Shown here: positions 40,383 to 45,578 of the stretch, one piece after another | Position numbering within the stretch: the stretch's first letter is position 1 | How the letters are laid out: the number at the start of each line of letters is the position of its first letter | IMG/VR virus record: IMGVR_UViG_3300018405_000030 | Span: 1 to 45,578 of that record | Reading direction: 5' to 3' (one strand) | Length of the DNA: 45,578 nucleotides | From: a virus | Program-made: the position numbers and the translations under genes | The notes under the pieces: generated by a model | What the model was told of the DNA's origin: nothing | Database searches by the model: none | What the model saw: the letters and a program-made list of their open reading frames with translations, nothing else

Positions 40383-41111
40383 TCAATCAGCGTATCTCCA
40401 CACAAACTTCTTACTTGTTTTTAGTTTACCAGCACATGCGGCGGATATATCACCAGGGAATGCGTCAACTGTTTTCGCAGCGTCAGATACACATCGGTGC
40501 TCAGCAACGAAGACGCCGTCTTGTGTATACTGGTGAACCGGTCTGTTGTACGCATGATGATAGACTGGAGGTTCTTCATCATTGTATGCCCACAAAAAGC
40601 CGCCGGCCGACTTTCGGCGTTTCTTGCAACACTGCGTTATATAGCTCCGGTTTGCTTCCGGCACCAGTTCAGAGGCACGCTTTGCTGAAGGGTGTGTTGC
40701 TATGAGCTCTCCATCTAGTGTATATTGTGACACGGGTTTGCCGCGGGGTTTTTCAGTATATGCTGCTTTCCACTTCTGTAATGTCAGTTCAGATTTCTCA
40801 GATACACCGTCACCACCCTCAGTTAGATTAAATAGTGTACCAGTGCCAAGGTCTTTCCGACCAAAACACCGTATCAGTTCCTGTTCTTTCAGGAGCGCCT
40901 GTTCAGAGGTGGCATTATCTAACGCAATTGAGTACACTGGTTTTAGACCTGCTGCTTCTAATTCCTTAAACATTTGCCTCAGCAAATGATTACAACGCCT
41001 AGAATTACGATGCAACCAGTGTTGATACATCCGCTGACCTTTACCTTTACCCACATAGACTGGTTGACATGTTCTCGGATCTATGATACAATACGTGTAA
41101 TAGCAACTCAT
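40383..41111 (-). CDS. GIY-YIG homing endonuclease with NUMOD repeats
   Basis: A 242-residue protein. Residues 1-100 are a GIY-YIG nuclease: YYTYCIID....PVYVGKGKGQRMYQHW, later KEQELIRCFGRKDLGTGTLFNLTEGGDG. Two NUMOD1-like DNA-binding units follow (PVSQYTLDGELIATHPSAKRA, PVHQYTQDGVFVAEHRCVSDAA). I place the start at ATG 41111 because AGGAG lies six bases upstream and a CATAAATA late promoter lies at 41138-41145. A longer frame from 41156 would begin before that promoter. It is antisense and separates gp55 from gp47 without damaging either gene. Confidence 0.88.
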   Translation of the reverse strand: MSCYYTYCIIDPRTCQPVYVGKGKGQRMYQHWLHRNSRRCNHLLRQMFKELEAAGLKPVYSIALDNATSEQALLKEQELIRCFGRKDLGTGTLFNLTEGGDGVSEKSELTLQKWKAAYTEKPRGKPVSQYTLDGELIATHPSAKRASELVPEANRSYITQCCKKRRKSAGGFLWAYNDEEPPVYHHAYNRPVHQYTQDGVFVAEHRCVSDAAKTVDAFPGDISAACAGKLKTSKKFVWRYAD

Positions 41112-41137
41112 TTCGGGCTCCTTTTTCGTCCTAAATG

Positions 41138-41145
41138 TATTTATG
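41138..41145 (-). promoter_or_regulatory. Late promoter CATAAATA for the GIY-YIG endonuclease
   Basis: On the minus strand, 26 bases before ATG 41111, in the short gap before gp47. Confidence 0.75.
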
Positions 41146-41168
41146 AGTTGTAACAAAAAAGGTACCTA

Positions 41169-42218
41169 ATGACGAAAAATTATAAGAAAACTGCGGGTTT
41201 TTCGGACATACACTTCGGGCGAAAATCAAACAGCGATGTCCACAATCAGGACTGCATTGACTTCATTACATGGTTCTGTGAACAAGTGCAAAACGATCCT
41301 GAGATTGACAGCATTGTGTTTATGGGCGACTGGCACGAGAACCGCAACGCTCTAAACATTTCTACACTGACGTATTCATACAGAGGTGCAAAGCTGCTGA
41401 ACGACCTCAACATTCCTGTGTTTTTCTGTATCGGCAACCACGACCTCTACCACAGACACACACGCGAGTTGTTCTCCGTCATCCCTTTCAAAGAGTTCTC
41501 AAATTTCACAGTCGTTAACGAACCGTTGATTGTGCCTAACATGGGCAACGGAACTCTGATTTCCCCATATCTGTTTCACAATGAATATCCCGATCTCGTC
41601 AACCATCTAAAACTACAATCGTGGTGGGGGCATTTCGAGTTCAAAGGATTTGTTGTAACAGGCTATAACATCACAATGCCAACCGGACCTGACCCGAATG
41701 ACTACGACGGACCTACAATTTTCTCTGGCCATTTTCATAAACGCCAGTCAACAAACAACATTCACTACATTGGCAATACTTTCCCAATGGATTTCAGTGA
41801 CGCTGGCGATGTAAAACGCGGGATGGTGATCTACGATCACATGACCGGTAAGCACTCGTTTAAGGATTGGGTTGATTGTCCAAAGTATGCGAAAGTCAAG
41901 CTGACAGACATTCTTGATGACACAACAACCATGCCAACAGGCGCTCGGATCAAGTGTGTGATTGATGTCCCAATCTCGTATGAAGAGAGCACATTCCTTC
42001 GTCAGAAGTTCTTGGATGATTTTACGCTGCGCGAGTTTTCTATGGAAGAAAGTATGGATATTGCTGACGCACTCAAAGGAACCGATATTGATATTGACAC
42101 TGATGATGTAAAGTTGGATAGTGTTGATGATCTCGTCGTCCAAATGATTAACAGCATTGACACACCACACATAGAGAACGCAATGCTGACCCAAATTTAC
42201 CAACAATTGAAGCACTAA
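41169..42218 (+). CDS. 47: Recombination endonuclease subunit, gp47-like (SbcD/Mre11)
   Basis: A 349-residue metallophosphoesterase, similar in length to T4 gp47 (339). With gp46 it resects DNA ends in recombination-dependent replication and host DNA breakdown. Visible metal-binding motifs in order are SD13-I-H15 in FSDIHFG, GDWHENR, GNHD near residue 95, and GHFHKRQ near 190. The first-ring Asp of the second motif is followed by WHEN, as in T4-type proteins. An AAGG site precedes ATG 41169, and three bases separate it from gp46, so they form one operon. The promoter was not found between the endonuclease and gp47 and may be that of gp55. Confidence 0.93.
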   Translation: MTKNYKKTAGFSDIHFGRKSNSDVHNQDCIDFITWFCEQVQNDPEIDSIVFMGDWHENRNALNISTLTYSYRGAKLLNDLNIPVFFCIGNHDLYHRHTRELFSVIPFKEFSNFTVVNEPLIVPNMGNGTLISPYLFHNEYPDLVNHLKLQSWWGHFEFKGFVVTGYNITMPTGPDPNDYDGPTIFSGHFHKRQSTNNIHYIGNTFPMDFSDAGDVKRGMVIYDHMTGKHSFKDWVDCPKYAKVKLTDILDDTTTMPTGARIKCVIDVPISYEESTFLRQKFLDDFTLREFSMEESMDIADALKGTDIDIDTDDVKLDSVDDLVVQMINSIDTPHIENAMLTQIYQQLKH

Positions 42219-42221
42219 TTT

Positions 42222-43997
42222 ATGAGTATGCTGAAATTTCACAGCGTAAGCCTGAGGAACTTTCTCAGTTACGGCAACAATATAACAGTTATTGAGTTGG
42301 ATCGCACAGGGACAACTCTGATTGTTGGCGAGGATCTTGACAACACAACGAACGGTCAAGGTGCGAACGGTGTTGGTAAAAGTACGATCATCAATGCGAT
42401 CGCATATGCGATGTATGACAAGCCGATTTCAAACATCTCGAAAGACAACCTCGTCAACAACATCAACAAGAAGAACATGGAGGTTGCGACAGAGTTTACC
42501 GCTCCTAATGGTAAACGGTATACAGTCAAACGCAACCGCAAGATGAAGGCGGGCGCTGCTGGCAACGCGGTCTATATTTTCGAAGATGGTAAGGATATTA
42601 CACCAGACAGCGTCAGCAATGCGAACGACTTGATCGTCAAGATCATTGGTATTCCGTATGAGTTGTTCGTACGGATTGTTGTGTTTAGTGCGTCTCACAC
42701 ACCGTTCCTAGACTTGCCGACAACGTCCCACTACGCAGCGAATCAGAAAGACATCATCGAGGAGCTGTTTGGCTTGACAATGCTGACACAAAAAGCGGAC
42801 AAGCTGAAGGAGATCATCAAGGATACTGAGAGCCGTCTCGTCACTCAACGGGTCAAGATTGAGGCTCATGAGAAGGAAATGGAGCGGTATCAGGCTCAGC
42901 TGGAATCCGCTAAGAAGCGCGTTGTCAGCTGGGAGACATCAAACAACGAAAGCATTGCTGAGCTAGAGAGTAAGCTAGAAAGCGTTGCTTCCGTTAATGT
43001 TGATCAACAAAAGCTGCTCCACGCTGAACTTAGCGACGTCAAAAACGCTCTGTCAGACGCGTTAGAAGAGCAGCGGCTTATCGACACTGCTATCAAGGCT
43101 CATCAAAAGAAAATCAAGAAATATGCTAATGAACTTGCTCATCTGCGCGATGACAAGTGTCCATATTGCTTACAGAGCTTCTCTGAAGGTCAGGATAAGA
43201 TCACACAACTGGTGGAGTCTATTACTTCTCTTGATGGTGAAGTTGCAAAGCTGACTGCTGAGCTGACGCTGATCGACGACAATGTGTCCAGTCTGTCACA
43301 CAAACACAAAGATGTGAAGGGAAAGATCGTCGTCTCAGACATTGATGACCTCGTGAGCATTAGCAACCAATCAACACAAATCCAGGCAAAGATTGAGGAG
43401 CTGAAAGCAGCAGTTAACCCATACTTCGAGCCTCTCGATGAGCTAACTGCTATGGCTATCGAGCCAATCAAATACGACGAGATCAATAAGGTGACAAAGG
43501 AACTTGAGCATCAGAAGTTTCTGCTTAAGCTGCTAACAAAGAAGGACAGTTTTGTTCGTAAAGCGTTGTTGAACAAGAACATTCCGTTCCTCAACCAGAA
43601 ACTTGCTCATTACCTCACTGTCCTCGGATTACCACACAAGGTTGAGTTTACTCACGAGATGACTGCTAGCATTAGTCAGTTCGGTCACGAGCTCGACTTT
43701 GGTAACCTCTCTGCTGGCCAACGAGCTCGCGTCAACCTCGCTCTGTCGTTTGCTTTCCGAGACGTTTTGCAAAATATGCACACAAAGGTCAATGTCTGTA
43801 TGCTCGATGAAGCTCTCGACCACGGTCTCGACACCGTTGGTGTTCAGTCAGCAATCAAGATGCTCAAACGTAAGGCTCGTGATGAAGGTCTCAGCATGTT
43901 CATCATCACTCACCGTGATGTTGACAATGCGTTTGATCACGTAATGACAATACAGTTGAGCAAGGGCTTCTCATATGTAGTGACGGAAGATAACTGA
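42222..43997 (+). CDS. 46: Recombination endonuclease subunit, gp46-like (SbcC/Rad50)
   Basis: A 591-residue SMC-like ATPase (T4 gp46 is 560). Walker A is GANGVGKS with Lys53. Two long coiled-coil arms enclose a zinc hook, CPYC at 313-316. The ABC signature is LSAGQRA at 496-502, Walker B is CMLDEALD with D529-E530, and FIITHRD supplies the switch His. All key residues are present. It partners with gp47 just upstream. Confidence 0.95.
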   Translation: MSMLKFHSVSLRNFLSYGNNITVIELDRTGTTLIVGEDLDNTTNGQGANGVGKSTIINAIAYAMYDKPISNISKDNLVNNINKKNMEVATEFTAPNGKRYTVKRNRKMKAGAAGNAVYIFEDGKDITPDSVSNANDLIVKIIGIPYELFVRIVVFSASHTPFLDLPTTSHYAANQKDIIEELFGLTMLTQKADKLKEIIKDTESRLVTQRVKIEAHEKEMERYQAQLESAKKRVVSWETSNNESIAELESKLESVASVNVDQQKLLHAELSDVKNALSDALEEQRLIDTAIKAHQKKIKKYANELAHLRDDKCPYCLQSFSEGQDKITQLVESITSLDGEVAKLTAELTLIDDNVSSLSHKHKDVKGKIVVSDIDDLVSISNQSTQIQAKIEELKAAVNPYFEPLDELTAMAIEPIKYDEINKVTKELEHQKFLLKLLTKKDSFVRKALLNKNIPFLNQKLAHYLTVLGLPHKVEFTHEMTASISQFGHELDFGNLSAGQRARVNLALSFAFRDVLQNMHTKVNVCMLDEALDHGLDTVGVQSAIKMLKRKARDEGLSMFIITHRDVDNAFDHVMTIQLSKGFSYVVTEDN

Positions 43998-44004
43998 CCC
44001 TTGA

Positions 44005-44035
44005 TATTATGCGTGTAAATAGAGCACGCATAATA
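44005..44035 (+). promoter_or_regulatory. 11-base-pair hairpin with possible late promoter TGTAAATA
   Basis: Perfect arms TATTATGCGTG and CACGCATAATA enclose a 9-base loop. TGTAAATA (44014-44021) overlaps the left arm and loop. The AGAGGG ribosome binding site of the resolvase follows two bases after the stem. RNA from upstream would hold a hairpin against that site. RNA started in the loop would lack the left arm. Confidence 0.65.
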
Positions 44036-44046
44036 AAGAGGGTAAT

Positions 44047-44583
44047 ATGGATAAGCTATTTTTAGGGATCGATCAATCGTTCACAAGTTCAGGAATCTGT
44101 GTGGTAAACGAGCAAGGTAGCATCGTGTTTCACGAAACGATCAACACAACTGATGCTGATGGTGATATCTTCGATCGAGCTCTAAAAATAGCGCAACACA
44201 TCATCGCTTTGTTGATGAGGTTTCAACCAATGAGAGTTGGTTTAGAAGGGCTTGCGTTTAGCAAGTTTGGCAATGCGACCAGGGATCTTGCTGGGTTACA
44301 GTTTGTTTTGGTAACCAGCATCAGAGAACACCGGAAACGGTACTCAAACGATCTTGTGATCGTATCGCCAAACTTACTGAAGAAGTTCGCTACAAAAAGC
44401 GGCTCTGCAGATAAGGATAAGATGTATGAGGCTGTACCCGAAGACGTGAAAACTGTGTTTTCAGGATACAAAAAAACCAAGGGCAGAAGCGACGTAGTTG
44501 ACGCTTATTGGCTTGCCAAATACGCCTTAGACATATATAATAAAGACCAGACAAGTTACTCAGACACGCCTAAAACAGACTGA
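44047..44583 (+). CDS. RuvC-type Holliday junction resolvase
   Basis: A 178-residue protein with the RuvC/RNase H-like fold and all four acidic positions: D9 in LGIDQSFTSSG, E67 in VGLEGLAF, and D149 and D152 in GRSDVVDAYWLA. It would resolve branched DNA before packaging. T4 uses the unrelated endonuclease VII (gp49) for this job, and no gp49 is seen here. AGAGGG precedes ATG 44047, right after a hairpin with a possible late promoter. The gene follows gp46 with a short gap, which suggests that early read-through and late expression are separated. Confidence 0.88.
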   Translation: MDKLFLGIDQSFTSSGICVVNEQGSIVFHETINTTDADGDIFDRALKIAQHIIALLMRFQPMRVGLEGLAFSKFGNATRDLAGLQFVLVTSIREHRKRYSNDLVIVSPNLLKKFATKSGSADKDKMYEAVPEDVKTVFSGYKKTKGRSDVVDAYWLAKYALDIYNKDQTSYSDTPKTD

Positions 44584-44595
44584 TTATAGACGACC

Positions 44596-44647
44596 TAGAC
44601 ACCGCTGCTAGACAACCGCTTCAGACACTCTGATTAGACAATCACAA
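44596..44647 (+). repeat. Array of 13-base repeats based on (T/C)AGACA
   Basis: AGAC occurs at 44597, 44610, 44623 and 44636 at exactly 13-base steps. Irregular AGAC copies extend back to 44529 inside the resolvase gene. Units such as TAGACACCGCTGC and TAGACAACCGCTT are similar but not identical. Confidence 0.6.
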
Positions 44648-44928
44648 CCAAGATCCGTCAAACAAAGACGCTAACTAGAAACGCACGCGCACATACCCTA
44701 ACTGGCGCGAGAGCAGGAACTGCCGTATGTCACAGTACGGAACGAGCCTTCGGTATAGAACCCGTAAAGTTATGCTCTGCTTGGGAGTAATGCCTACTTT
44801 TTATCTAAAAATCGACGTTTGGTGCGGTGCTACGGCGTGCTGCACAGGTACGCTGTGTTATTCTTCTTAACCCAAAAACCTTGTGCCGGGCAATGAGGAC
44901 TTGTTAATACTGTGCTGATTTGAAAAGG

Positions 44929-44977
44929 AAGAGATTGATCTGATGTGAGCGCAGCGAACTAATCAGATCAATCTCTT
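44929..44977. repeat. 16-base-pair perfect inverted repeat
   Basis: Arms AAGAGATTGATCTGAT and its exact complement flank a 17-base loop. It sits just before the end of the minus-strand gene at 44992. There is no T-run, so it is not a standard intrinsic terminator. It could stop or stabilise converging transcripts. Confidence 0.85.
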
Positions 44978-44991
44978 GCGCAGCAAAACGG

Positions 44992-45219
44992 TTAGTAAAC
45001 CGGATGAACGCGTTTGCTCTCTTGTTCGAGCCGTTCGGATATGAAATCGCCTACCATCTGTCTCTCAACGAAAGACATATTCATCATGTCCTGGTAGCTG
45101 ACTGATCCACGCATGAAATAAACGAGCTGGATTACTGATTTGATCGTCTGGCTCACATCACGCCTAAAATCAGAGAACATGTTGATGATGTCCTGCTGGG
45201 AGCCACTTTTAAGCGTCAT
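44992..45219 (-). CDS. Small hub-assembly protein, probably made by coupling or frameshift
   Basis: A 75-residue helical protein (FSDFRRDVSQTIKSVIQLVYFMRGSVSYQDMMNMSFVERQ). Its form, a short helical domain with a YQDMMNMS-type segment after a larger chaperone-like protein, resembles the second part of phage tail or baseplate assembly chaperone pairs, and T4 gp51 by position. Its ATG overlaps the stop of the upstream gene (ATGA) and has no ribosome binding site. Eight T's precede it, and a -1 slip there would fuse the two. The exact family is uncertain. Confidence 0.55.
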   Translation of the reverse strand: MTLKSGSQQDIINMFSDFRRDVSQTIKSVIQLVYFMRGSVSYQDMMNMSFVERQMVGDFISERLEQESKRVHPVY

Positions 45220-45578
45220 GAAAAAAAACTTACTGGGTTCGCTGAGAACGGCATTTCCATTGGTTCACCACAATCTTTACACACTGCGGTTGCCTTAAAC
45301 TCAACCCCCCAGTCTGATACCTTGTCGATTGACTCAGACATAAACCTGACCCATCCGGCTGGCAAGGCGTTCGCCCACTCGCTGATCATCTCCTTGTCGG
45401 TGATCTCGTCAACAGACTCGATCATATCGATCAGCACCTGCATCATATCCTTCTGTAGTGCTAGGATCTCATCACTCTGATCACCAGGCTTGTTCAAGTT
45501 CTGGTTCAGCTTAAGCACAGTGTCGAACGTTGTTGGACGCAGCTTAACCTGCTGACCGTTAGCTAGCGTGATCGCATA
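45216..45578 (-). CDS. Baseplate hub assembly protein, gp26-like (5' end outside window)
   Basis: The last 120 codons of a gene that begins beyond the right edge. Segments such as ITLANGQQVKLRPTTFD and ISEWANALPAGWVRFM, and the Cys-Lys-Asp-Cys-Gly near the end followed by NPVSFF, fit the T4 baseplate (gp26-type) family that acts in hub assembly. It ends in a run of eight T's (V-S-F-F-S-stop) where the next gene's ATG overlaps. The family call is moderate, because only the C-terminal part is visible. Confidence 0.6.
   Translation of the reverse strand, partial: YAITLANGQQVKLRPTTFDTVLKLNQNLNKPGDQSDEILALQKDMMQVLIDMIESVDEITDKEMISEWANALPAGWVRFMSESIDKVSDWGVEFKATAVCKDCGEPMEMPFSANPVSFFS

Larger units (their letters stand above)
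44584..44991. other. Non-coding region between convergent genes
   Basis: I see no convincing gene and no tRNA here. It holds spaced AGAC repeats at its left end, some GC-rich stems (for example CCGTA/TACGG at about 44723-44740) and a 16-base-pair stem-loop at its right end. A small structured RNA is possible but unsupported. Confidence 0.5.

Noticed and set aside
44529-44652. CRISPR array
   Set aside because: Units of 13 bases without spacers do not fit a CRISPR.
44584-44991. tRNA genes in the non-coding region
   Set aside because: No cloverleaf with a GTTCGA-type T loop and CCA end could be built.
1-45578. Lysogeny genes or attachment sites
   Set aside because: No integrase, repressor or paired attachment-like repeats were found in this window.

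Overview
The window is part of the genome of a lytic, contractile-tailed phage of the T4 superfamily, or a close contig of one. The evidence is a set of T4-type genes: a PolB DNA polymerase (gp43), sliding clamp (gp45), FEN-type RNase H, late sigma factor (gp55), the gp47/gp46 recombination nuclease and a baseplate series (gp48/54-like, gp53, a hub, a gp5 spike, gp25, gp6). T4-style late promoters of the form (C/G/T)ATAAATA stand in front of many structural genes. No integrase, repressor or tRNA was seen. The host cannot be named. A decayed ahpC/ahpD remnant resembles proteobacterial peroxiredoxin operons, so a proteobacterial host is a reasonable guess.

Layout. 1-1.9 kb: two dsDNA-binding (DsbA-like) paralogs flank a small charged protein and a candidate ADP-ribosyltransferase. 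1.9-3.9 kb: two late virion proteins. 3.9-10.5 kb: early replication genes on the plus strand, with the polymerase broken in two by an antisense HNH homing endonuclease. 10.5-11.4 kb: a late membrane protein (minus strand) and the peroxiredoxin remnant. 11.4-14.2 kb: late plus-strand genes, including a PAAR spike tip fused to a cysteine peptidase. 14.2-39.7 kb: a minus-strand baseplate and tail block containing a 3265-residue protein, invaded by one intact and one decayed plus-strand homing endonuclease. 39.7-44.6 kb: plus-strand gp55, gp47, gp46 and a RuvC-type resolvase, with an antisense GIY-YIG endonuclease between gp55 and gp47. 44.6-45.0 kb: a non-coding stretch with short repeats and a long stem-loop. 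45.0-45.6 kb: minus-strand hub-assembly genes that run off the window.

How it fits together. Host-type sigma70 promoters with exact 17-base spacers precede the polymerase, clamp and gp55, so these are early or middle genes. gp55 then directs transcription from the CATAAATA-type promoters. The baseplate block reads as an ordered module: tube initiator, wedge, hub with transglycosylase, spike, gp25, gp6, then two very large proteins in the gp7/gp8 position.

The most unusual points are: a polymerase whose proofreading site is divided between two polypeptides; four homing-endonuclease loci, all antisense to their neighbours and each with its own late promoter (degenerate in the decayed one); late promoters buried in RNA hairpins, in the style of T4 genes e, soc and 49; an Alt-like candidate packaged ADP-ribosyltransferase; and an ahpC-ahpD deletion remnant.
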